From contig JAEURV010000019.1 in the NCBI GenBank assembly GCA_016788465.1, positions 1 to 63,090 of the forward strand: DNA of 63,090 bases, given 5' to 3'. Under the pieces are notes generated by a model. That model was not told the DNA's origin and made no database searches. It saw only the letters and a list, made by a program, of their open reading frames with translations. The position numbers were made by a program, and so were the translations under genes. The first letter of the stretch is position 1. The number at the start of each line of letters is the position of its first letter. This DNA comes from Nitrospira sp. GTDB taxonomy: Bacteria; Nitrospirota; Nitrospiria; Nitrospirales; Nitrospiraceae. This document shows positions 17,199 to 25,014 of this stretch, in pieces.

Positions 17199-20100
17199 CT
17201 ATTTCATCGCGGTCGGAGTAGCTTTCGGTTGCGGTGCCAGATCAGCCCGTTTGGCTGTTGCTCCGCCAGCACCGAGTGGTTGAATCCGTGTATCACCAGC
17301 CGGCAATACCCGCAGATACCCCCACTGACCGGACTGCGTATAGGGCAGCCGCTGATTCGACCACACGAAGTCACCAACTTGACGGTACGGACCACCCGCA
17401 CCCCCACGAAGGAATACATCGAGGGTTTCAGAACCGGCATACTCTACCACGCTGATCATATCCGCACCGGGCATGTACGGTTCGATCGGCCACTCATGCC
17501 CTTCGATACCGAACATCCCGTTTTGCTCACTATTGGCGCCGATCACGTGAATCCTGACCGCGTCGCCTGCGTGCGCTTCGATCAACGGCGTCACTGGATC
17601 TTCCGGCTTGTCAACGACACAAGGCTGGAAGATCTTCCCCAGCGAACAGCCCTGATCCTCTCGGAACTTATACGGCTCTGCGCGGTAGTTCACCGACGTT
17701 AACCCCGCAACATTCTGCACGTACGGCATGAATGCCGTCCCGATGATGTTGTCCTCATCTTGGAAGAAGAGGGCCACATCTCGGTAGTTCCGTTTTCCGA
17801 CGTTGTCCGGCAGGGTCGTATCCACAATCACGTCCGCCCGCCAGGAATTCTTCTGTGACACGTCGGCACCGCTCACAGGATCACGATACTGAGATCCCCG
17901 TGGGCCGATAATGATCGCGCCGTACAACCCGTTCCGTGGGTTCACCACGATGTTGCCACCGTCCCACACCAAGGAGGTCGTCTCCTTGTTCGACGGATGT
18001 GCGTAGTAGGTGTACTGACGCTTTTCACCTGGGCCGATGGTCTGATCGCCGCCGTTGTTGCCGACATTCAAACCTTGGCTGTCCTTCGGATCAAAGGCTA
18101 ATCCAGGCGCAAAGAATGACGCCCGACTTGCCTTCATCTTATTGGTCAGATTCACCTTGATACAATCGCCCAAGTTGGCGCGTAGCGTCAACGGATGCGG
18201 CGTGGCACCGCTAGACACCGTTGTGGCTTCTCCTTCCAGCGCAAAGATCTTGCCTTCCGGCATGGTCATCTCAATCTTCCGCTCGAAGTCCACTTCAATC
18301 GCATCCGGCGCTTTCGGATTCAACTTCATTGGGCGGTCCAACGCCACCACACTGAAGTTCTTCACCGGTGCATCCGCCGGGCAGACCGAGCTCGGCGTGG
18401 CAGGAATGCTCAACGGATTGGTTCCCTTCGGTAGAGGCATCAAGTCGGGTACTTGTTTGTCCAGTACCCGTAAGATTCCCCATCCACCTTCGGCAAAGTG
18501 TGAACTTCTGCCATTGAAGTGGATATAGTCACCCGGCATGCCCTGGAAGCCACCTGCCTTGGTGACCAAATCATACCGTTCGGCGATCCCAACGTGAATT
18601 GAGTTCTTGCGATTGGCATCCGCCGCATACCGTTCCGTAAGGAACGTATGACCTGAGATCGTCCAGACGTGGGACTCGTTCATGAGCTGGTGCAACAGAC
18701 GAACCACCAACGTGTCACCTGTGTACGCGCGAATCAACGGCGTACCAGGATCTCCATGGATCGCGCTGCTGAACAGCTGTGATGTATCCGGATTGTTCGA
18801 CAGGCGTTGTGCAAACGGAGCCGCGCGGAAATTGAAGCCGCTGCCGGTCGTATGCGTTCCGCCGTTGATGTATTTGTTCGGTGCATTCAGGATCTTGTCC
18901 GGCATCTGGAATGACACCGTCTTCCCGGCTTCCAGAGCAACCTCTACCGGTTGTCCCGGTGGATTACCGGCCTCGATCACGTTCACGGTGTGCGGTACCG
19001 TGTCGTGGATCGATACCATTAGCTCGCGGAAACTCCCACTCACACCGGCTCCGATCGGTTCGTTGCTGTGAATATCTGCAATCGGACCGCTGTAGACCAG
19101 CTTGCCGTTCTTCGGATCATGATACGTGGATCCGAACGGTTCCACGATCGTCACGCCGAACCCGCCATGGGGCCAGGTCGTCGCACCGAAGGCATGGTCA
19201 TGCCAGAACACCGTGCCCATATCCACGTCCACCCACCATCGATAGCGGACAAACTCCGGTGAAACGAGGTCGTTCGCCGGATGGTTATGCTTAAGTGGTT
19301 TGAAGAACGTGATCTGATCGCCCTTGATCTCCTTGATCCGTGCGACTTCCTGACAGCTCTTGTCCCGCGGTAACGAGGCTGTGGGATCGTTCCCTTTCTC
19401 GAGACAGTCCATGCCGATCATGACTTCGGTGTTCACATGAAACTTCGTGGCACCCGGAGCCATTTGAATCTTGACCGACTTAGCACCAGCCTTCGTCCCT
19501 CCGACCAGCTTCGCCACCATCGGGGCCGGCAACCCATGCTTGGTCTTCTTCCCCCACATGGTGAACGGCCGCACCGACATCTCATACTCGAAGCCGGAGA
19601 TCACGCCATCCGAGTTCCCCGTGTCGAACTGGAAGAAATGGGGATGGATGTTGATCTTGGACGACTGGAAGTTCGTGTAGTCGTCGTCATCCCATTCGCT
19701 CGTCAGCAGCACGTCCACACAGTCATACACATTGGCACGAATGACTGCGGGGAGCTTCAAATCATCGTTCGCTCTGGTCAAACGCTCTTCTTCGTGAAGC
19801 ACATAGATCAAGCCGTCCTTGTCGACCATGGCCGGCTCTTTCCCCTGCTTCTTCGCTAGAGTGATTGGCATCCGAACGAAGTGGATGTTGTAGTGCTTTC
19901 TATTCGCATTCTCCGGGCAGAGGCTCCATCGACCCTGCTCGCCCGGCTTAGCCGGCTCAGAGGTCCGCTCACCATTTTCATCCTGGTGAATCGGTTCCAG
20001 CCAGGGTGCACCGCTGTGGTTTGCCGAGAACGGTACACGCTTGCCGAAGTGAGGCTTGAACAACGGCCACGCCATCTTGGCGGTGGTTGGATCGAACAGG

Positions 20101-22142
20101 ATAGCAGGCCTGGTGCTGTCATCCCATTTGGCCGCCCATGCATACTTTGGATTCTGCGCAGTACTTTCCCGTTCACCGCGCGCGACATTCCCGTCCCACT
20201 TCCAGTCCCACACCGTTGAATCATAGGAAAGGATCTGACCCTTTTCATCATCGGTATGGCCAGGTTTTCCTTGTGCCGGGACAAACATCTCAACCCAATC
20301 CTTGATGTTCACGACGACTGGGTTAGACTTCCAGTTGGTCTTCTGACCTTTATCAACAATCTTAAACGTCTTTCCGAACCAATCGACCGTGGTGCCGATC
20401 AACTTATCGGAAGAGACACCGAGCTTCATCCTGCCCATGCGATCAGGTAATTCCCGAAGGTCAGGCATGCTGTCCGTATGTGCATCTCCGACTTGGAGCG
20501 TATTGTAAAATCGGCCGTACCCCCACATACCGGCCACATAGTGATGCGCGACGTGGCAGTGATAGAGAAACTCACCGGCGAGGTGCTGACACCCGCCGCC
20601 GCCGCATTCCGGCTCAAGGTCCAACGCTTCAGACGGACCGATGACTTCCACGTCTACACGATCGGACTTCGTTCGAACGATCGGATATTTCACCGGACCA
20701 TCCGCACCCATGGCCCAAAGATTGTTGGGCTCAGTGCCTGGGCTCCGCTGCCACCGAATCGTCCCACTATGAGGATGATGCGAGTGGAACACTTCGGAAC
20801 CACCATGAACGACCCGCCACTTCACCGGATCGCCTAAGTAGCCACGGGCGATCGTGGTCGGCGTGTCACCGAACGTATAGGAACTGTAGGCCATTGATTC
20901 ATCTTCAAACCCGAAGTACTCGTGCTGAAGATGCATCTGATCAATCCCGAACGGCTCGCTGCGATAGTTGATCGCACGACCACCGGGACGATAGGCATCC
21001 GTCAGCGGGTCACGTTGTGGGAGAAAGTCTCCCTTCTTGTTCAACGGTCGGAACGCTTCATCTCCGATCTCATGATAAAAAAGCACAAACTCACGAAAAT
21101 CCGGTCCGGACCCGTTATCGATGTTGACCTGCCATCCACTCTTCACCTCAGGCGCAGGCCCTCCACTTCCCAGTGCATCAACGTACTTTGAACCCTTCGG
21201 CTCCACAACGAACGCTCCGAAGAGGCCCAACACCGTCAGCTCCCGGTCATGGCTGAAGGAATGGAACTGGCGCACTCCCTCCTGCATCTGGGGATGAAGA
21301 TACCATTCAAATTCTTGCGCCTTGCCTGGTGCCACAATCGACTCAGGATTCGTGGTAGTCGCCGGCTTCCCGGTCGAGCTCACAACCATGCTGGACGCCT
21401 GAATGAACAAGCTCCCATCCTCACCTTCCATTTGATTGCGTAAGGTCATCTTCACGCAATCTCCAGGATTTGCACGCATGACGAGCGGTTGAATCACGTC
21501 ACCCTGCAATCCGGTGGTGACGGCACCCGGATCATATCCGTCCTTTTCCCGGGCCTCCTTGTTTTTCGCTTCTTCGGCACGGGCCTTGGAAAGGTCCTCC
21601 GTCAAGACGTACATGTAGCCCGGATAAAAATCGAGCCAACGATTTAGGGTGATCTCAATATTGATCATCGACACATCGAACTGCTTTACCGGCACCCCGG
21701 CCGGACACTTCCCGCCCGAACTCAGCACCGGTTCTCCCTTGCCAGAATCCGTCATGAGGAGGAAGCTGCTCCCATCCTGCCCCATGTACTGGTGCATCAT
21801 CGACATGTTGTTGAATGCACCGGACGTCTGTTGCGCCTGCGCATCATGTTGAGCCTGCTGACCAAGCTTCTCCATCAGGCGATGATGCTGCATCTCCATC
21901 TTTTGCGCATTGTCGGCGCGCCCTTCGATGGCATTCTCAACTACCGTCTGCCCCTTCAGCTGTTGGGCCCAGCCCGGCATCGCCACCGGCGTCGCATGCC
22001 CCCCATGAGGAGCAACCCCCGACTCGGCAGCAAACAATCCCGGCGCCGCAATCAACCCCCCAGCCATCACTACTGACTGGAGCATCCTTGCGATACCTGA
22101 TCGCCTCAGCCCTTTAAAAGGTTTAAACCACAACACTCCCAT
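17199..22142 (-). CDS. Very large secreted multicopper oxidase (multi-cupredoxin)
   Basis: The start ATG at 22142 is chosen because GGGGAGG lies 6 nt before it; an in-frame ATG at 22169 has no ribosome site. The product has 1647 aa with a signal peptide. It is built from several cupredoxin units. Copper motifs are YHCHVAHHYVAGM near residue 527 (Cys, His, Met of a type 1 site), HPHFFQFD near 834 and FWHDHAFGATTWPHGG near 979. The units after about 1100 keep the fold but have lost most ligands (SGHTFLTERY near 1160, SGQWGYLRV near 1605). This size and multi-domain design recall MnxG/McoA-type Mn(II) oxidases rather than three-domain laccases. Its N-terminal half is paralogous to the oxidase at 1-2318. 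A sigma-54 promoter and structured leader lie upstream. Confidence 0.9.
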   Translation of the reverse strand: MGVLWFKPFKGLRRSGIARMLQSVVMAGGLIAAPGLFAAESGVAPHGGHATPVAMPGWAQQLKGQTVVENAIEGRADNAQKMEMQHHRLMEKLGQQAQHDAQAQQTSGAFNNMSMMHQYMGQDGSSFLLMTDSGKGEPVLSSGGKCPAGVPVKQFDVSMINIEITLNRWLDFYPGYMYVLTEDLSKARAEEAKNKEAREKDGYDPGAVTTGLQGDVIQPLVMRANPGDCVKMTLRNQMEGEDGSLFIQASSMVVSSTGKPATTTNPESIVAPGKAQEFEWYLHPQMQEGVRQFHSFSHDRELTVLGLFGAFVVEPKGSKYVDALGSGGPAPEVKSGWQVNIDNGSGPDFREFVLFYHEIGDEAFRPLNKKGDFLPQRDPLTDAYRPGGRAINYRSEPFGIDQMHLQHEYFGFEDESMAYSSYTFGDTPTTIARGYLGDPVKWRVVHGGSEVFHSHHPHSGTIRWQRSPGTEPNNLWAMGADGPVKYPIVRTKSDRVDVEVIGPSEALDLEPECGGGGCQHLAGEFLYHCHVAHHYVAGMWGYGRFYNTLQVGDAHTDSMPDLRELPDRMGRMKLGVSSDKLIGTTVDWFGKTFKIVDKGQKTNWKSNPVVVNIKDWVEMFVPAQGKPGHTDDEKGQILSYDSTVWDWKWDGNVARGERESTAQNPKYAWAAKWDDSTRPAILFDPTTAKMAWPLFKPHFGKRVPFSANHSGAPWLEPIHQDENGERTSEPAKPGEQGRWSLCPENANRKHYNIHFVRMPITLAKKQGKEPAMVDKDGLIYVLHEEERLTRANDDLKLPAVIRANVYDCVDVLLTSEWDDDDYTNFQSSKINIHPHFFQFDTGNSDGVISGFEYEMSVRPFTMWGKKTKHGLPAPMVAKLVGGTKAGAKSVKIQMAPGATKFHVNTEVMIGMDCLEKGNDPTASLPRDKSCQEVARIKEIKGDQITFFKPLKHNHPANDLVSPEFVRYRWWVDVDMGTVFWHDHAFGATTWPHGGFGVTIVEPFGSTYHDPKNGKLVYSGPIADIHSNEPIGAGVSGSFRELMVSIHDTVPHTVNVIEAGNPPGQPVEVALEAGKTVSFQMPDKILNAPNKYINGGTHTTGSGFNFRAAPFAQRLSNNPDTSQLFSSAIHGDPGTPLIRAYTGDTLVVRLLHQLMNESHVWTISGHTFLTERYAADANRKNSIHVGIAERYDLVTKAGGFQGMPGDYIHFNGRSSHFAEGGWGILRVLDKQVPDLMPLPKGTNPLSIPATPSSVCPADAPVKNFSVVALDRPMKLNPKAPDAIEVDFERKIEMTMPEGKIFALEGEATTVSSGATPHPLTLRANLGDCIKVNLTNKMKASRASFFAPGLAFDPKDSQGLNVGNNGGDQTIGPGEKRQYTYYAHPSNKETTSLVWDGGNIVVNPRNGLYGAIIIGPRGSQYRDPVSGADVSQKNSWRADVIVDTTLPDNVGKRNYRDVALFFQDEDNIIGTAFMPYVQNVAGLTSVNYRAEPYKFREDQGCSLGKIFQPCVVDKPEDPVTPLIEAHAGDAVRIHVIGANSEQNGMFGIEGHEWPIEPYMPGADMISVVEYAGSETLDVFLRGGAGGPYRQVGDFVWSNQRLPYTQSGQWGYLRVLPAGDTRIQPLGAGGATAKRADLAPQPKATPTAMK

Positions 22143-22253
22143 ATTTGGCCTCCCCTCGCTTAGATTCATCCTTCTTGAGCGGATGATCTTTATTGAAACA
22201 CGCTTATGCGCTCTCTCACTTCAACATTGCTTCGCATGGCATTATCAGCGTAA

Positions 22254-22379
22254 CTATTTAACATTAGTATTCCCATTCACCTCTATTACGAGCAGGCTAT
22301 GTAGCTCTTCGGCAGAAATGATGTCAAGCTCCTTGTATGGCCGAGGTGTATTTTTGACACCCCTCCATACACACTCCAT
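22254..22379 (-). CDS. Possible 41-aa leader protein upstream of the second oxidase
   Basis: A short frame inside the long oxidase leader starts with ATG at 22379 and stops at 22254. Its sequence looks protein-like (PYKELDIISAEELHSLL) and the frame stays open upstream of the ATG as far as 22474. No good ribosome site is visible. It may be a small regulatory or leader peptide, or chance. Confidence 0.25.
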   Translation of the reverse strand: MECVWRGVKNTPRPYKELDIISAEELHSLLVIEVNGNTNVK

Positions 22380-22392
22380 AAAATATTGAAAC

Positions 22393-22517
22393 ACCGGCCT
22401 CCAGCATGACTCCGGCCTCAGGTGACCTTGAGAGATAAAGAGCTGGTGAAGGGTTCCTTCTTGCGAAGGAATGGGTCATTCGGAGGCCGGTCCAAAATCA
22501 CCCAGACCTTCACCAGC
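22393..22517 (-). ncRNA. Structured leader RNA element of the second multicopper oxidase
   Basis: In transcript (minus) orientation, GCTGGTGAAGG (22517-22507) pairs perfectly with CCTTCACCAGC (22452-22442). Inside, a 7-bp hairpin (22471-22465 with 22460-22454) is capped by GCAA, a GNRA tetraloop, and TGGGT (22504-22500) can pair with ACCCA (22476-22472). ACCGGCCTCC (22491-22482), which lies within the outer stem's loop, can pair with either of two GAGGCCGG copies downstream (22419-22412 or 22402-22393). This would form a pseudoknot or a two-state switch. It begins within a few bases of the predicted start of transcription and sits about 250 nt before the oxidase gene. I do not recognise a known riboswitch class. 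Confidence 0.5.
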
Positions 22518-22531
22518 ACCCAAATTTGTCA

Positions 22532-22545
22532 GCAATCACTGTGCC
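22532..22545 (-). promoter_or_regulatory. Sigma-54 promoter of the second multicopper oxidase
   Basis: On the minus strand the site reads AAGGCACAGTGATTGCTG. It matches GGCAC-N5-TTGC exactly with the required GG-N10-GC spacing. Transcription would start near 22520, giving a leader of roughly 350-380 nt that carries the structured element. The NtrC-type regulator at 2748-4157 is the obvious candidate activator. Confidence 0.65.
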
Positions 22546-22973
22546 TTTTTGTACGAACGATCAAATGGATTTATATTCTTTAATAACTACAATAGGTTGC
22601 GGTGAGATCACCCTCGCAACACTATTCAGAAGAATTTGTGGAACTTTTCTACAGAGGAAGACACCTGGCAGGCAAAATCTATATATATCCATATAAATCA
22701 TATAGTTATTACTGTCTAACTTATTGGACGCCAAGCACTGCTATATTGTGGCAGGATGGGACAGTGGAAATGAGTTTCGATCAGGAGACACGTCCTCCTA
22801 AGACCTCTCCGGAGAGCGATGTCTCTCTATTAAAAACCAAGGAATGATCTGGGGCTGAGCTGCCTCAATTACAGGACAGAATATGGCTCATGGCTCTTCT
22901 GTCTACGACACAACATTCGCACGTCACCCACTCACCTAGCCCGTAAGAGCGAATTCAGTATAACCAACAACCG
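22546..22973. other. AT-rich gene-poor region
   Basis: Its position upstream of the sigma-54 promoter makes it the place for activator binding sites. An imperfect AT-rich dyad (CTATATATAT...ATCATATAG, around 22679-22707) is the only candidate seen. An 81-codon plus-strand frame (22602-22847) starts with GTG, lacks recognisable motifs and is probably not a gene. Confidence 0.35.
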
Positions 22974-23258
22974 CTAGCCCACCACTTCTTTCTTACCGGC
23001 AACCATCACAGCAGCGGCCAGCTGCCTTACATTCTGAGACCGAAAAGGCTCAATTAGACGAAACAAGGCTTCGTACTCCGTCGTACCCTTGAGCACGGCA
23101 ATCGTCTGCCTATTGCATTAGGCCAAGAATTCAGTTTCGTTTGCACGAAGTGAACTGCCTACCGTCGACACTAGCGATGCATGGCCTGTCTGGCTCCGCA
23201 ATGAAGCATCGGGGAACTGTCTGGTAAATATTGGTGTCACCAATCCCTGTCGTGCACC
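22974..23258 (-). pseudogene. Remnant of a protein gene with an in-frame stop
   Basis: Minus-strand frame 23258-22974 reads as convincing protein on both sides of a TAA at 23118-23120. Before it lies TGHASLVSTVGSSLRA...EFLA; after it lies TIAVLKGTTEYEALFRLIEP and AVMVAGKKEVVG before a TAG stop. There is no good start codon after the upstream stop at 23259-23261, so the 5' end is also lost. I do not recognise the family. It lies between the last cargo gene of the injection system and the oxidase region. Confidence 0.5.
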
Positions 23259-23359
23259 CTACGCCCCGCGATGAGTAGAGGAATCAGAAGTCCGTTCTCG
23301 CGTCTCGCCCCTACCCCCACCATTGGTTGGAACTCATTTCATTTACCGCAACCATGGAA

Positions 23360-24622
23360 CTACGGATCTCGTCTGCCCAACCAGTACACAAGACAGCCAT
23401 AGGAGTCCGCATTTTCGGAGAGAGCCCGATCACTGAGTCCCACTGCTGTTCCAGCGCGACAATCAATGTCACGATAGGTGACATGATCATTTGTTCCAAG
23501 GTAATTATGAGAGGCCTCATGAACCATAATCGCTATCCGCATGGACGCGGTTGCCCCATGAAAATTGGGCTGACAGACATGGATGGTCCGATCATTGACT
23601 ACCCGACTCATCAAGGAATGATAGCTGCTGCAATAGGCCAATACGTCGGGGCCACACTCAGGATCTGAAGAGGGATCGGCACAGTTCACAATAACTCCCT
23701 CTCGTATAAACTCCTGAAGTTCACCCAATCTCAACATGATGGTTCCCCTGTCATACGTGTCGCCAAAATAATATCTCAGGTCGGCTTCTGTTCCCTCGTG
23801 ATCGCTATTGATCCGATGTATGGTGCGTCGTATCCAATGATAGGCATTATTGAGCGCTTCGCGGGCTTCTGCCTCATGGTCCTCAGAACAGAGATCTTCG
23901 CCTTCGTCGGCAGACTCGCCTGCCCGTTGTCTCCGAAGTGTGGGAATCTTCCCAGTTCCCTGCTGAATGACGTGAGCAAGCTCGTGAGCGAGTAGGCGTT
24001 TCCCACCGTCGGCTTCCGGTCGATATTCACCTTCAGCGAACACGATCGCACTGCCAAGAGTATAGGCCCTTGCGTCGATGGCGCGTGCTGATTGCCCGGC
24101 AGTGGAGTCTGTATGGATTCGAACCGAACTTAGGTCATAGCCCAAGCGAGGCTCAAAAAAGCTTCGTGTCTGATGATCGAGTGAGTTACCGCCGGAGCTG
24201 ATCGCGCTATGGACATGCGTCGGGACTTGGGATGACAGAGGCTGCCCCAACGACAACGCTTTTCTTTGAAGTGTCAGTTCCGCCTCACACGCGCCACATT
24301 TTCGGTGGATACTGTTTGCCAAATCCAACGCAGAGGCAACGGGTTGTGGACGCCCTTCCGGCATCCGCATGACTTGATCGGCCATCTGATCTGCTTCCAT
24401 CTCGGCGGAGTCAGGGGGTTGAGAGATAGTGGCATCGCTCAACTTGGCCTGGCAGGTTGGGCATCCGCCGCCGCAGGGACAAGCTGCCTTTCGAAAGACG
24501 GGCACTTTGGTAGCAGATTGAGACGCGCGCGTATGGCCAGACGCTCCCCCGATACAATCGCGGGTCATGCAATGGGTCGAATGGAGTTCTATTGCTCTGG
24601 CTCTCAAGGCAACGGTACTCAT
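23360..24622 (-). CDS. eCIS cargo candidate: DUF4157 plus aspzincin-like metalloprotease
   Basis: The protein has 420 aa. The N-terminus carries the cargo-type cysteine knuckle CPCGGGCPTC (48-57), followed by the conserved SQP-D-AE-EAD block. A DUF4157 domain fills about 138-220 with HELAH at 213-217. DUF4157 is known as a marker of proteins linked to extracellular contractile injection systems. The C-terminal domain has a second zinc motif, HEASH (368-372), followed by GTNDHVTY (375-382) and ENADSY (403-408). This spacing fits M35/aspzincin proteases, where the Asp after GT is the third zinc ligand. It is the last cargo gene, 177 bp beyond a small possible gene, and may have its own promoter. 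Confidence 0.8.
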   Translation of the reverse strand: MSTVALRARAIELHSTHCMTRDCIGGASGHTRASQSATKVPVFRKAACPCGGGCPTCQAKLSDATISQPPDSAEMEADQMADQVMRMPEGRPQPVASALDLANSIHRKCGACEAELTLQRKALSLGQPLSSQVPTHVHSAISSGGNSLDHQTRSFFEPRLGYDLSSVRIHTDSTAGQSARAIDARAYTLGSAIVFAEGEYRPEADGGKRLLAHELAHVIQQGTGKIPTLRRQRAGESADEGEDLCSEDHEAEAREALNNAYHWIRRTIHRINSDHEGTEADLRYYFGDTYDRGTIMLRLGELQEFIREGVIVNCADPSSDPECGPDVLAYCSSYHSLMSRVVNDRTIHVCQPNFHGATASMRIAIMVHEASHNYLGTNDHVTYRDIDCRAGTAVGLSDRALSENADSYGCLVYWLGRRDP

Positions 24623-24799
24623 ATCAAAGGCTTCTCTCGGATCTCAATCCAGACTCCTAATACGTTTTCCTTCATGAAGCCACGGCCCAAGGACAAGGCA
24701 ATGTGTGCCCCATGGCCATGTTAAAGAGCCATGGCGAGTTTTCCACCCATTGGCATCGTCTCAACTGGTGCTGCCGCGTGTTCACCCATCGAGAGTCAC
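24623..24799. other. Gap between cargo genes
   Basis: The full gap between the 883-aa and 420-aa cargo genes is 392 bp (24623-25014). Its right half holds a possible 65-aa gene. In this left half I see only two CCATGG-containing repeats and no clear promoter. Confidence 0.3.
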
Positions 24800-24997
24800 T
24801 CAGCTCGATAGCTCGAACTTAACTGCTACATTATTATTTCCAACTTGAGAGCTGTATATCATCAACCCAGAGCACGGCGGGTATAGCCAAATAAGCAAAT
24901 AGTCATGCAAGACCCCATCAGCTTTCTGCCCGGAAGATCGCCGCAGCTGACTCAAACCGTAGTACCCCAGCGAACCGGGCTCAACCCGCTCCTGCAT
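24800..24997 (-). CDS. Possible 65-aa partner of the DUF4329-type cargo
   Basis: A short frame begins with ATG 17 bp after the stop codon of the 883-aa cargo gene. The translation looks protein-like (VEPGSLGYYGLSQLRRS, HDYLLIWLYPPCSGLMIYSS). It has no recognisable domain. Its place directly after a toxin-like C-terminus is where an immunity or chaperone gene would lie. The frame also stays open upstream into the cargo gene, so chance cannot be excluded. Confidence 0.35.
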   Translation of the reverse strand: MQERVEPGSLGYYGLSQLRRSSGQKADGVLHDYLLIWLYPPCSGLMIYSSQVGNNNVAVKFELSS

Positions 24998-25014
24998 ACT
25001 ACATTCGCGCCTGC

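Noticed and set aside
1-22142. Idea that the FGE-fold proteins activate a sulfatase
   Set aside because: No sulfatase with a C/S-x-P-x-R motif is present in the window and the FGE catalytic cysteines are missing in all four.
22602-22847. 81-codon plus-strand frame upstream of the second oxidase promoter
   Set aside because: It has a GTG start, no motifs and unusual Tyr-rich composition in an AT-rich control region; probably chance.
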